Assembly (NCBI GenBank): GCA_001579985.1
Contig: LRSR01011788.1
Coordinates: 1 to 24,218 of the forward strand
Source of the DNA: Hypsibius dujardini
Taxonomy: Eukaryota > Tardigrada > Eutardigrada > Parachela > Hypsibiidae
Direction of reading: 5' to 3'
DNA length: 24,218 nt
The notes under the pieces are model-generated. The model was not told where the DNA came from. It saw only the letters and a program-made list of their open reading frames with translations, and did not search any database. Positions 1 through 10,482 of this stretch are shown here, in pieces. Both the position numbers and the translations under genes were made by a program. Each line of letters begins with the position of its first letter. Position 1 is the stretch's first letter.

Positions 1-405
1 CAACCGAGTCCATAATACAGCTCGCAAACTTCCTTGGAAAAAATCTGACGGACACCCAAGTGAAGCAAATAGCTTTTGACTGCCACTGGGATCAGATGAG
101 CAAGAACCCGATGACGAATCACGAGAGCAACGCCGCTGTGGGTGAATTCAACTTTAACGTGACGAAATTCATGAGATCAGGTATGACAATCGGCATGGTC
201 GAGCTGTTTCTATGAGGCTACGGAAATAGAACTTACAACAAGAAGCTGTATGTGTTCCACAGGTGTGGTCGGCGGATGGAAGGAGCACATCGGCTCAGAG
301 CAAAACGAGCGAATCAACACTTGGATGAAAACTAATTTACAGAGACCCGATCTGGCTGGGATTGCAGAGAGGTTCCCCAGCACTTTCGCAACCGAGTCGG
401 TGTGA
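1..405 (+). CDS. Cytosolic sulfotransferase, C-terminal part (gene runs off the left edge)
   Basis: Coding exons are 1-180 and 263-405, with an 82-bp intron (GTATGA donor, CACAG acceptor). The reading frame is open from the window edge, starting two bases before the first whole codon. The peptide ends with FMRSGVVGGWKEHIGS and EQNERINTWMK. This matches the C-terminal sulfotransferase (SULT) block, usually like RKGxxGDWKNxFT followed by QNExFD, which contacts the PAPS cofactor. The intron falls inside the RSG|VVGGWK block. The Asp usually before Trp is Gly here. Family members transfer sulfonate from PAPS to small phenols, alcohols or amines in the cytosol; the substrate cannot be told from this part. 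The upstream PAPS-binding loop and catalytic His lie outside the window. The TGA stop is followed by an AATAAA at 566-571. The family call is firm; the subfamily is unknown. Confidence 0.88.
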
Positions 406-565
406 AATGGAAATGCGACACTCATGCAATCATTTTATGAAAGACATTTGCAGCAGAACTGGCGAAGAACTATTACTTTGGAATTTGGATATGACTGATT
501 GCAAGCTGCACAGACAAAAATCAGACACGTTTCATCAGGGACAGTTCGGCCTGGAGTTTTAACAA

Positions 566-571
566 AATAAA
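566..571 (+). terminator. AATAAA polyadenylation signal of the sulfotransferase gene
   Basis: A canonical AATAAA lies 161 bases after the sulfotransferase stop and 43 bases before the stop of the convergent minus-strand gene. The two 3' ends therefore probably abut or overlap. No clear signal for the minus-strand gene was seen on the other side. Confidence 0.5.
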
Positions 572-613
572 CAGGCAATATTTGGTAAAATCTGCGAGCT
601 CTCAGTTTGAAGC

Positions 614-1497
614 TCATCGTCCATAGTACAAATGCCCCAAACAGAGAACGACAAACAAAACAGCAAAACTGATACCCACAACTGCCCCGAGCGGAAGACC
701 ATTCCCTCGTTGTACGGATGACAAAACCGCAATATCTGGTGTAGGTCCTAACAACGGGATAACCGATGAGTCCGTTGTCGACATGCTGGATACCTCCGAC
801 GACTGGGCCTCAGTCTCAAAGACAATAAGAGTCGTCACCACTCCGTTGGGGGCATCGGTGAGGGGCGAGACATCAGTTCGGATTTAGGAACCTCCAATGG
901 TTTTGAGATGAGACCAATCGAACTAACTGCTTGGCCCAGGCTCCCCATATTCACAGGCATCTTCGGCATCAAGGGCTTGGTCATCGAAGCGGAGGTTATC
1001 GCCATCCGAGAATCTGTTCTCGGCTCTGGTAACATAGAACAACATGCAAGACTAATTGTTAGATTATGAGTGATAAGTCTCACTCTACAAGAGTACCATG
1101 CTTCAAAAGTTTTTCACCTTGATCAGCTGTGCTGACAGATACGGTCACTTCAGCGAAAGTCTCGGGATAAGAACCTGAGACGATGCAGCTCTCTGTGAGA
1201 TTGGATGCCTGATTTGTATGTACCACTAAAGTTCCATGCGAACGGTCGCTTCCCGTGAATGAGTTACCCTGAACCACGAAATCAATCCTAGAGTTATTTT
1301 CATCCGAAAAGGGGACAACCGGGAGATTTTGGGCTTCTGCTGTCTGACTAGCGTTGACTCCACCTGGAACGGAGGCCGGAATGTTAAGGTAAAGGGTGCT
1401 GTCGTCAACTGTTGCAGACGATGCGATACTGCCGGGGCGAATCATCCCCGTTAATGACCAGAAACCATGATCAAACCGCAGGGATGCACCACAATAG
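614..1497 (-). CDS. Single-pass membrane glycoprotein, unrecognised family, N-terminus unresolved
   Basis: Three phase-compatible minus-strand exons can be joined: 1497-1084, 1025-955 and 840-614. Introns are 58 and 114 bp, with donors GTGAGA and GTGAAT and acceptors TACCAG and CGGAG. The last acceptor is weak but has a C-rich tract. The first exon opens behind a good acceptor (TTTTGCCAG), so at least one exon is missing upstream. The product has a segment starting YCGASLRFDHGFWSLTG with N-glycosylation sequons (NAS, NNS, NLT). An acidic stretch (FDDQALDAEDA) and a Ser/Thr-rich stalk follow. Near the C-terminus is a membrane span (LGAVVGISFAVLFVVLCLG) with a four-residue tail (HLYYGR end). 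This predicts a type I surface or lysosomal membrane protein. I do not recognise the ectodomain. A weaker Cys-rich exon candidate lies near 1700-1840 on the same strand. The exon model is inferred. Confidence 0.5.
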
Positions 1498-2195
1498 CTG
1501 GCAAAAGTAAATTACACATCTACATACGGTAGTCTACACCTGCAGCCAGGTACGAATGATGAGAGTACAGCAAAATACCTCCCAGGACTTTAAGCCGGAC
1601 AGGGTACACCGCTACCGGTTTCCGGTACTTAAAGTACTACAAGCGCCCACTTACTCTGTTTATATTTCCTAGCGCAGGATTCTTCTAAGTAGGCTAACAA
1701 CAATACCAGAAACCAGAACTGATTTTAACGTTGGGCAAATACTACAGTATTCGGAACTGCTTTGGAAATCTTTCCCAATTGTGCAGCCAGATTCCTCAAC
1801 CTCATCACACCCACACCGTGTACGAGAACTGCAAAATGCAAAGCCTCACCTCAAAAGGTACTAGTAAGTGGTAACCAAAGAGTTTTATCAGCACGTTGAT
1901 CAGTTTCTTTCAGTAATAACTTCTCAATCAATAATCGACATAGTTTTTATGGAGCGAAAATTGTGATGTCCAACTACCCGCGTAGAAGAATCAAGCAAGC
2001 TCTCGCTCGTTTCACATAAACTACATCCCATCGTACTGTCTCTCACGAACTCTTGCGACCTTTCAAATATTATTGCCATATGGTATGGGGAAGGTCCCAT
2101 TAACCAAGAAATCATGCTGAAATCTTTTTGTAGATCACCAAATAAAAGACGCGCATCAAGCAATAAAATCGAACGTGAAGAAAGTAATATGCGGA
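1498..2195. other. Gap between the membrane-protein exons and the b5 reductase 3' end
   Basis: Nothing firm is coded here. A minus-strand stretch around 1840-1700, after a TTTTGCAG acceptor, is open in a Cys-rich frame (CGCDEVEESGC). Its weak GTTAAA donor would match the phase of the exon starting at 1497, so it may be the missing upstream exon. A 79-codon minus-strand reading frame at 1924-2163 has no recognisable features. The 3' UTR of the b5 reductase must also lie here. Confidence 0.3.
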
Positions 2196-3765
2196 TTAGA
2201 ACGAGAAACGTGCTTCCTGACTGAAGTTAAGCTTGTCCAAGTTCGGCATGCAGGCAAACTGAATCATTGGCGGTGGTCCCTGAAAACACAAAACGATTAA
2301 TAGGCACAACCTAGTAACTCATCTCTTTCATATCTCAGCAACTCCCGAGATATGCGGCCAAACAGTTCGATAAGTTGTCATGTTAGAAGGGCCGAGAATG
2401 GAAAAGCTATCAACCCTCGTACTCACACAAAGCAGAATCAAAACATCATTGCCAGGACTCGGTAGATGCTCGCGGATCATCTCTTCGCTGACAAATCCTT
2501 CCGAATACTTCCAGCCGGGCGGTGCACGGTCCACTGTAAACCACAAGTGGAATTTTGTGGGATACTGGACGGCCAGCTGTTCCAGTTCATTTCGTAGCAA
2601 TATATCGTCTTCCGTTTGATTGGCGAACAACAGCCATATTTCCGTTGCATCGCTGGGATCCTTGAAGGCGTGACGAATAATTTGCATCTACAATGGACAA
2701 AGGTATAGAGCAAATAATTAGAACAGTCAACATCGAATGCTGGTCACTGAAACGACAAAGGAATAGCCATAAATATCCCCCGCAACAGAAGAGAACCATA
2801 CCATACTATGGGATTAATTCAACAGAAGAGAACCATACCATGGGAGTAATTCAACAGAACAGAACCATACCATGGGAGTAATTCCAGTACCGCCAGCAAT
2901 CATGCCGACACGTTTCACCGAGCTGACTTTGGAGATGCTCTTTTTGGCGGCTTTGATTGCCATTTTGCCTTTTCCTTGGTATTCTAACAGACCGTTTGGG
3001 CCGCGCACATCGATTGTTTGGCCGAGTTCGAGCTTCTCCAAATGCTGCGACATCTGAAACGAGCACAAACAGATAAAGGAATGGACAATTGACTAGCTCA
3101 CCAAGAACTAGGTGTCGTAACTGATCCACTCAAATAAATAACTGACCTTCCCCCCTTCCGGATACTTTGGATGAGTATTGGCAAAGTAGACTTTCACCAG
3201 TAAATCAGTGTAACCTTAAAGACATAAAGCCGGCATGAACACAGTGGAGTCAAGTGACTATTCAAGCAATCAAATCGATTATTTGCTCAAAATCCATGCA
3301 AGTGATCAATCAATCAATCGGTTAAACGTCCGTCAAATTTGCACCTAGATCATCATCACTCGAGATGGGAGTATAAGGTCGGATCACAGTCTTCCCGTCG
3401 ATCTTAGCCGTCAAAAAGATATGCTGTCCAATCGGCAGGCCCAGACAATGCTCCGCCGTCGGTAGACCAAAGCGAAAGATTCGCGTGTCATGCGACACTA
3501 TCTTTTTCTCTATCAATGGCAAAGCGATCTTCGCTTCCGGATCGACGAGGGCCTTCAACTTTTTCGTCTTCGATCTGAGCAGACGAAGAACGAAAAATGT
3601 GACTGCTGCAGCTAGTCCCACACTCAGAATCACCTCCTGCAAGCAGAGAAATTTATTCCGTCTGTCTGTTTGTTGGTTTGGGGAAGAAGGCGTCCCAAAA
3701 AATACGTCCTCCCATCTTACCATTGTCAGCACCGAATTTGAAGGCATTGTGTTGTCTGCAGTCAT
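2196..3765 (-). CDS. NADH-cytochrome b5 reductase (CYB5R3-like), complete
   Basis: Six exons, read from high to low: 3765-3721, 3636-3345, 3214-3147, 3053-2871, 2687-2427 and 2279-2196. All junctions are GT-AG and in phase, giving 310 aa; the human enzyme is about 300 aa. The flavoprotein passes electrons from NADH to cytochrome b5 for fatty-acid desaturation, sterol synthesis and methaemoglobin-type reduction. Residues 17-35 form a hydrophobic N-terminal anchor, so the protein should sit on the ER or outer mitochondrial membrane facing the cytosol. The FAD motif RPYTPIS is at about 101-107, the NADH-binding GGTGITPM at 189-196, and the nicotinamide-site CGPPPM at 283-288, split across the last intron. 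The protein ends in FSF, as the family does. The first ATG is at 3765; the codon before it is GTG, not a start. The donor after GGTGITPM lies in a tandem repeat (separate entry). Confidence 0.95.
2784..2884. repeat. 32-bp tandem repeat, three copies, spanning a b5 reductase splice donor
   Basis: Three units occupy 2784-2820 (37 bp, with an extra CCATA), 2821-2852 and 2853-2884. On the plus strand they share the core ACCATACCATGGGAGTAATT. The rightmost unit contains the end of the coding exon (ATTACTCCCATG on the minus strand) and its GTATGG donor at 2870. The next copy, 32 bp into the intron, repeats the same exon end and donor exactly. The third has CCCATA before GTATGG. Confidence 0.9.
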
Positions 3766-5656
3766 CACCTAGGCCGGAGAGAGTGGAGATCAGAAAGTTT
3801 TAAATTTAAAATGGGCGATTTCAAACGCGAGATGGCTGCTTATAATAAGTCGGCAGAGAATATTCGAAGGAAATTCGCCATTCGTTCGCTGAAAACTTGC
3901 CTGATGAAACTCGAAACTCGTCCAGATGGTTCACAGTACGTCGTTTTATGGGCGATATGACGGCGTGCAACGATGGCGTGCACCGATAGTGGACGAAATG
4001 CTTCCGGCGGCTGGGTTGGAATTTTTCGAGTGAAAAAAACGCTGAATAATGACGCCCTTCAGGCTCCAACCAGCTGTTCACCACAGACAACCGCAGTCCA
4101 GACAAGTACAGCAATCAAGTAATCAAAGCAAAGGCAGAACGGTCGGGCTACGGTATACTGTAGCTCCAATGAAGCGATCCATGAAGCGATTATCGCTGGG
4201 GCTTTATTATGACAAGCGTGCTTAGTCAGTCGGTCTGCTTGGGTTGGACCGATCGGCGCTAACGGAGCCGAGCCGTGGAAATCTTGTGACGTCAGAGAGA
4301 GGGGCTGTGGGATTCCTCTGACTGAATTGTTCTGCGGTGGGGTCCACTCTGGTTGGTCAGCTCGTTGTTTGCGAAAGCCAGTACGGTAGTGTGGCGGGCG
4401 TCGAAGCGCGCCAGCAACAGCACTCGTCTCGCTTGGTTATGTTGCTTGTGCAAGCTCTGCAATCGCACTTTGCCTGTATAAACAATAAATATCTTTCACT
4501 TTCGCACGATCTTTCCGATTTGGTTGCCGTTTTCCTCCTCTCTCGCATCCCTCGATGCCATGTCCAACAACCAGATGAATGGTGCTCGAGAATATCCTAT
4601 TTTTTTCACGGATTAATCACCGAACCAGTTTGAGGCAGTTCGGTGCACGGCCCGTTTCAAGTGAGTTTACGCGGCCGACTGGCGCAATTACCCGTCTCGA
4701 TTTGAATCTCTTTTCTCGTTGATGCGATTGAAATTGTCTGATCAGTGGCTCGCAAAAAAGTAGGTCACTTACATTGCTCAATCTGAAACGGCTATTTTCT
4801 TGCGATATTTATATTGATGGATTAGATGAGATGAGATGTGTGTAGGTGGAATACCTTGGAGCTGTGTGTCCGTTTACATTGTTGTGTTTTTTGTGTGATT
4901 TCAGGCAAGGCAATCAGTGCGCTGGATTTATTATTAAAAGGCCTCGTCATGGTCCGCTGAAATCCCAGGGCTGATCGTCGCGTCAAGGATCGTTGATTTC
5001 CGAAGCATCAAGCTTCAGTCTCTTTCCCTTTTGAAAGCATGCAGCAGCATCATTCAACGGCGGCGGAGTGTGATATCTGATGCTCTTTGTGTGGGGCGAT
5101 TTCTTTGCAATTATTTCGTCAATCAATCGAGGGACTTAATCTGGATCTATTTTAAAAGCCGATTTTGGTCCTGACGCCTGAGTGGAGTTCGTAAGCTTCA
5201 TTTCTGAATTCGGTAAGTTTGTTTGAAATATGTTACATGCGGATTTTAGTTGATTTTTTCACGTTGTGGAGTTTAAAACGTTTTATATGGAGATAATCAA
5301 TCAATCAATCAATCAATTGTTCTCGTTGCATCGACAGTGTTCGCTTAAACAAATCTCATGGCATGTGTCTATATTTTTATTGTAATGTTATTATAATGCC
5401 AATTTATCACAATTTTAGTTGGAATTAAATCTATGAAAACTGTGAAGTTTGGTTGTGTACACGCGTCGCAATTACCAGTACAGTAAAGTAGTTATGATAA
5501 AGGCGTTCAACTTGCTATCAATCAAACAATCAATCAATAAATCAAAACTGCTGTAACCTGCAACAGATGCCAGGGCTATGCTATGTATTTTGTCTGGATG
5601 TAGCCAATCTGCTTTTCTAGTCTACACTGTCTTTTATTGCAGGGCATAGGCCAAGA
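3766..5656. promoter_or_regulatory. Head-to-head promoter region with probable non-coding exons of the RGS gene
   Basis: The b5 reductase (minus) and the RGS gene (plus) start at opposite ends of this 1.9-kb interval. On the plus strand, strong splice signals suggest untranslated exons. A GTGAGT donor at 4661 pairs with a TTTCAG acceptor ending at 4904, and a GTAAGT donor at 5213 pairs with TTTTATTGCAG ending at 5642, 14 bases before the RGS start codon. A CCTAG acceptor-like site just upstream of the b5 reductase ATG may also mark a 5' UTR intron. AATC simple repeats lie at 5295-5318 and near 5520-5547. Open frames of 60-100 codons here show no protein features. The transcription start sites are not visible. 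Confidence 0.4.
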
Positions 5657-8600
5657 ATGGCGCACGAGTTTCTCTTCATTTCGGTCCGCAAGGGGAAGAG
5701 CGACGCCTGGGGAATGACACTGCTGGGGACTGGACCATGCATCGTGAGCGACGTCACGTCTGACGGGCCTGCATGCCGTGCCAACGTCAAACCCGGATTT
5801 GTAGTCCTAGAAATCAACGGGCGTAACGTCGTTCAGAACAATCACAAGGAAGTGCGAGAGATCATCCGCTCGGCCGACACCCAGGACAGCATCACCTTCA
5901 AGTTCGCCACACTGGACAAGGCGTCACAGTATTTCGGTCCGGATCTGCGTATCATGTACGAGTCCTGCTCGAAGAAGCGGCGCAGTAGTGGATCCGTCAA
6001 ATCAAGCCCGAGAAAATCGGATCAGAAGATTAGCGTGACAGATGGGGGGAAGGGCAAACGCGGAGGCAGCGGTGAGGAGACGAAAGAGAACGCCGGCAAT
6101 CCTTTTGAGCGGCAACCACCACCACGGTTGACAGCAGACGGTGGGGTGGATCCTGCTGACTCAATTTCGAGTAATCAACTGAGTGACGACCCCAAAAGGC
6201 CTGCGACGCCTCCACGAATCGCGGTAATTATCAGGGTGTCTGGGCGGTTTTTTCCCCTACGTGTTATGTTTCACCTTTTATCTCGTCGAATTTGACGCCT
6301 TTTTCTTCATGATCTATTTCACCACACATGAAAGGGTTCAAACTGCTGACAAAGAAGTGATCGATCTGCTTTTTGTCATCAGACAAATTGGTTCCGTCGC
6401 TCCGATTTTTTGTTGTTTGCTATTGTTAAACGAGCCACATGGTTGATTTATTGATTGTCTAGGGAGACCTGACCATTGGGTTTTAATTGTTCGCGTGCAG
6501 CAAATTAATCATCGATTTTCCTTTACAGAAACCGGTTCCGCTGCCTCGATTCGGACCGGAAGTCACACGAAGGTCTCACGTCCAGCAAAATCGAGACTTG
6601 TCACGCTGGATGCGCAGCAACGCGGAGCAACAAGCCTTAAACTCGCCGATCCGTACCGCCACTGCCGCTCCCAGGTCTGCTTCTCCACAAACGTCCCCGA
6701 CGACACCCAGTGTGGAATTTGTTTGCCTCTACTATTCAAACCTTGTGGATCTGCTCGGTTGTCCAGAGGAGTCAGTGTTTCGGAAGAACGTTCAGTATCT
6801 TCGGAATTATCAAGTCCCGTCGCAGTTTTGGGCTCGTCTGGTTTTCACCGAAAAGCGTTTGACCGTCTACCGGCCGGAGGGTAAATACGCCACTTACACG
6901 ACGAAACATATGAGGGATGTTTTCATCCACGAGGATCGGCAGTTTTTCGGATTTTCCACCATTCGAGTCTCCAAAGTGCAGGGAACTTCACCGACAAACA
7001 CCCGCATGGAGTCGGAGCAGACGATGGATGTCTATCACTGCCATATCCTTTGTGTTGACCCGGTAAGTATGGCATACTACTTGACTGTTATCGTGCATTG
7101 CGTTCAGTTGGGCACCTCCGATGCTTATGATTGAATTCTGGATTCTTTTGATTCAGACAATCAAGTCCGACAAGGCCAAACAGCGGTCGGTACTTGCCTC
7201 CCTGTTCGGTAAGGATTTCGTTGGAATGAAAAGTTCCGCGTTCACCAGTGCGTGTTTTCCCGACGACGCTTATAAGATTGTGGAGTTATTGGAAAGCCTC
7301 AACGACAACTCAGAATCGGCCCGCGAAGTCAATGACGTCGCTAACTTGCTCTCCTCAAACATCATCCCGCCGCCGCAAACGAAAACTGTTGGTGAGTCAT
7401 GCACGATTGTGAGGGGCTTTTTACTTTTCTTCTGTGCTTGACTTGATTGAGATTGCTATATTTCAGAAGAAGAATGTTCTGAGACTGACGACGCGACGGA
7501 CCACTTCAACAGTGCCAGTGTTTTACGCCATAGCATGCGCAAGTACGGTCCGTACGGCAACCTCCAGAACCGGCACTCCATTTCTATCGACAGCTTGCAC
7601 ACCGCTCCACGGCGACCCGCCGTTCAGCTAGCATCCAATCGCTACAGCTGTATCATCGGGAACACCGTTCCGCCGTCAGAGCGGTCACAGGCGAAAAACC
7701 TCCCCGCCACCATCGCCGAACATCAAGTGCTGAAGTTGACCTCTCAGGGCAGCACGGATACTTACGACTCGCTTTCGTCATACGATCATGATTCTGCATG
7801 GACACGGGATGTGGCGTCCTCGCTAGACCTGACGGCTCATACTTCGACAAGTGTCTCGTATGGGGACGAGGGATGCTTTCAGGATCCGATCTACCGGGCG
7901 GAGAAGCCGGAGCCGTTGAAGATTGAACTGTTCCATGTGCTGAATACTGCCAAGGGGCTGGATTTATTCCAGGTGGGTTCCTGCAATTTTCGGTCGATTT
8001 TTTTCTCTCATAACCTTGCTCACATTGTGGAGCTGATTTAGGCATTTCTGAAGCAAGAGCACAGTCAGGAGAACATCAACTTCTGGCTGGCCTGTCAAGA
8101 GTATCGGATGCTCAAAAAGTCCAAAGAGGTAATGTGCGTGTGTGTTCACACATGCGCGCTGTCTGCACTGTAGTGCGTGCCGTTATCAGCGCCACTCCCG
8201 CGCCGTCGCACGGTCTCTTTTTGAGGGTCCACTTCTTCACCCTGTTGACGCTGTTTGCAGATGCGACACATGGCGAAAAAGATGTTTGAACGTTTTTTAT
8301 CACCCCATGCACCTGAATCAATTAACGTCGACGGCGAGGTGCGGAAGGCAATCCAATGTGACCTGCCGATAGCGACAACAAGCACTTTCGATATCGCTGC
8401 CAAGCAGGTCAGATAAACAAAGCGCCAGCATGGCCGATCTGTCTGTTTGTCTACGAATATGTTCGTTTGTCTTCCCGCGTATTTATTTTTGTTGTCCGTT
8501 TCAATGTCGCCTACTTGTGTCAGCCCATTCTCTGCTTTTAATTGCCTCGCTCATCCCTTGCTTATTACGGTTGGCTGTATACTTTGCTTGCTTATCTGTC

Positions 8601-10004
8601 TGTACAGTATATGTCTGCCTACTTTCTCATCCCTGTTTGCTTGCCTCTTATACACGTACACTGTCTTACTTGCTATCATCATGCAGTACATTTCAACAGC
8701 TTCAGCATAATTTGTCGGTTACTTGCAACTGTTTTTGTTACTTTATCAAGCGATTCTCTTCCTTGCAGATTTTTGACCTCATGAACAGCGACAGCTTTCC
8801 CCGTTTTCTCCGTTCGCCGAATAATCTGCAGTTGCGGCAACTGCTAGATCCTAACCCGTACCACATCAGCCAAAGCATGGCCTGTCTGACCGAGCCCGAC
8901 CAGGGCCCCGTTAGTGCCGGAGGTCGACGGGAAAGCGGTCTGTTTTCATGGCTTTCCAATAAAAAGGTGCGCGACGACACTTGATCGCACACAAAAGCTG
9001 CGGCAATATCAACAGTCAGATTATGTGAGCATTTGTTTGTCATGCAAATATACGGTGGAAATCGTATCATTCCAGAAGCCGGAGTACAGTCTGGAAACGT
9101 CGCACGTCTCACGGCAGTCTCTACCGGCGTCGCATTACGGCTCGCCTAACGTGTCCTTTCAATCGGTGCAGCCGGCTAGTCCGAAAAATGCCATCAAAAA
9201 GTTGATTAATAAAGGCCGGAAGTCTTTCAGCGCCCGTGTGAAACCGACCAAACGTGAGTCAGATGTTGAATCGAATGGCAACAAATGCTAGATAGATAGA
9301 GGCACACAAACAGACAGACAGACAGACACACAGACTGACAGACAGACACACAGACACACAGACACACAGACACACAGATAGACACACAGATAGACACACA
9401 GACACACAGACACACAGACAGACAGACAGACTGACTGACAGACAGACTGACTGACAGACAGACAGACAGACACACAGACAGACAGGCAGGCACAGAAACT
9501 ACCCTGTAAGTAAACATACGGACAACTGTTGCACAGTCTTAGTCTCAACTGCAGTTCGGCATTTAATACGTTCCCATGTTTCTCACGAGTGTTATCATGA
9601 CTTTGCTTTTAGGTGAGAGTCTCCTCAATTTTGTCTCTGACAGCGAGCTTCGTGGTGATAACCCTGAATCTCGTGTGGTTCAACCGCTTGCATTCGAATT
9701 CCGCAAGCCAATGACCCCTCCTCCGAAATCTGAAGTGATTCTCCGTAAAAATCTTCCGAAGGGGCCCAATTCGGCGGGGAAGGAGCAGAAGCGCCTGTCA
9801 CTCCAAGGCTTACAGCGTTCACGAACGAAAGGCGTCACCGAGCCCACCGAATGGACTTTCAGTCGGAACTCCCTCGATGATTGCCTGGCAGAGAGGCCAA
9901 TGGTCCCGCCAAAGCCACATGAACTCGTGAACATTCAGCGGTCACTGAAGCCCATTCGCGGAGGACGGCCTTCTACCCAGCTCCTGCAGATGGCGGATTT
10001 TTGA
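5657..10004 (+). CDS. PDZ-PTB-RGS protein, RGS12/loco-like, without RBD or GoLoco
   Basis: Nine coding exons, all in phase with GT-AG introns: 5657-6223, 6529-7062, 7157-7391, 7467-7972, 8042-8128, 8261-8407, 8769-8966, 9076-9253 and 9613-10004, about 947 aa. The ATG follows a strong acceptor ending at 5642. Domains: PDZ at about 5-83 (carboxylate loop WGMTL, then [14 protein letters not shown] as in RGS12); PTB/PID at about 251-416 ([12 protein letters not shown] and CHILCVDP match RGS12's PTB); RGS at about 596-712 ([32 protein letters not shown]). The RGS Asn and Phe contacts for G-alpha look intact, so it should speed GTP hydrolysis by Gi/o-type alpha subunits near membranes or receptors. 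Linkers are Ser/Pro-rich. The roughly 235-residue tail is basic and disordered. I see no Ras-binding domain and no GoLoco DDQR motif, both typical of RGS12, RGS14 and fly loco. A shorter isoform or independent loss could explain this. Confidence 0.93.
9288..9495. repeat. CAGA/CACAGA simple-sequence tract in an RGS-gene intron
   Basis: About 200 bases of mixed CAGA and CACAGA units, with occasional CTGA and GATA, fill the intron between coding exons 9076-9253 and 9613-10004. The Cys/Ser/Val-rich open frames on the reverse strand are translations of this repeat, not genes. Confidence 0.95.
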
Positions 10005-10225
10005 TTTTGCTCTTGTCTCTGTTACCTGTTGGTGGGATTGGGGTTTTTTTGCCAATAACTTGAATGAATTGCAGGATGACTTGGTTAGTTAACAAGCAGT
10101 CAGGACTGACTTTTCAAATGCGATCGGGCGCACTACTGACCTGATTTTTACGCTTTTTGATATTTTTTCCAGTCCGATTTTCAGTGGTTTTATTGATTCA
10201 TTGGCGTCCTTTTTGTCACTACACA

Positions 10226-10390
10226 ATGTACTTTTATTGCAAAAGCTTGAAAGAGAAACACTGCTACGCCAAACCACCATTTGAAGATCCGAATAGCAAA
10301 ATGTTCATTGATGAACACGACCGCTTGTGGTGGCCTTGCGATTCCAGTACAACACCGACCGTTCCTTCCGACATTCAGAGCTTTGGTTAA
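10226..10390 (+). CDS. Possible 54-aa small protein or unassigned exon
   Basis: An ATG-started frame of 54 codons lies downstream of the RGS stop. Its predicted peptide looks protein-like rather than random: charged, with Cys and Trp (KEKHCYAKPPFEDP, DEHDRLWWPC). Acceptor-like sites (TTTTTTCCAG near 10171, TTGCAAAAG near 10244) lie in or before it. It could be an extra exon of the RGS gene, a separate small gene, or chance within the 3' UTR. I know no homologue. Confidence 0.22.
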   Translation: MYFYCKSLKEKHCYAKPPFEDPNSKMFIDEHDRLWWPCDSSTTPTVPSDIQSFG

Positions 10391-10425
10391 ACACTTATTG
10401 CCAACATAATTTCATTGTAGTTGCG

Positions 10426-10431
10426 ATTAAA
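10426..10431 (+). terminator. ATTAAA, possible polyadenylation signal of the RGS gene
   Basis: This variant hexamer lies 422 bases after the RGS stop. It is the best candidate seen before the convergent gene begins. It is non-canonical and unproven. Confidence 0.25.
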
Positions 10432-10458
10432 AGAACTGATCAGATGAGGCAACCTAAC

Positions 10459-10464
10459 TTTATT
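10459..10464 (-). terminator. AATAAA polyadenylation signal of the protease-homologue gene
   Basis: A canonical minus-strand AATAAA begins 19 bases after the stop of the convergent gene. Cleavage some 10-30 bases further would put its 3' end near 10430-10450, right at the RGS-side signal, so the two mRNAs may just overlap. Confidence 0.55.
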
Positions 10465-10482
10465 AACAAGAGCAGTAAAGTA

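Larger units (their letters stand above)
10005..10482. other. Shared 3' region between convergent RGS and protease-homologue genes
   Basis: The two stop codons are 478 bases apart. The interval holds both 3' UTRs, a possible small reading frame (10226-10390), an ATTAAA on the plus strand and an AATAAA on the minus strand. Confidence 0.7.

Noticed and set aside
4337-4633. 98-codon plus-strand open frame upstream of the RGS gene
   Set aside because: No recognisable protein features; more likely promoter or 5' UTR sequence.
9227-9548. Cys/Ser/Val-rich reverse-strand open frames
   Set aside because: They are translations of the CAGA/CACAGA tract; the same applies to the frames over 15512-15886.
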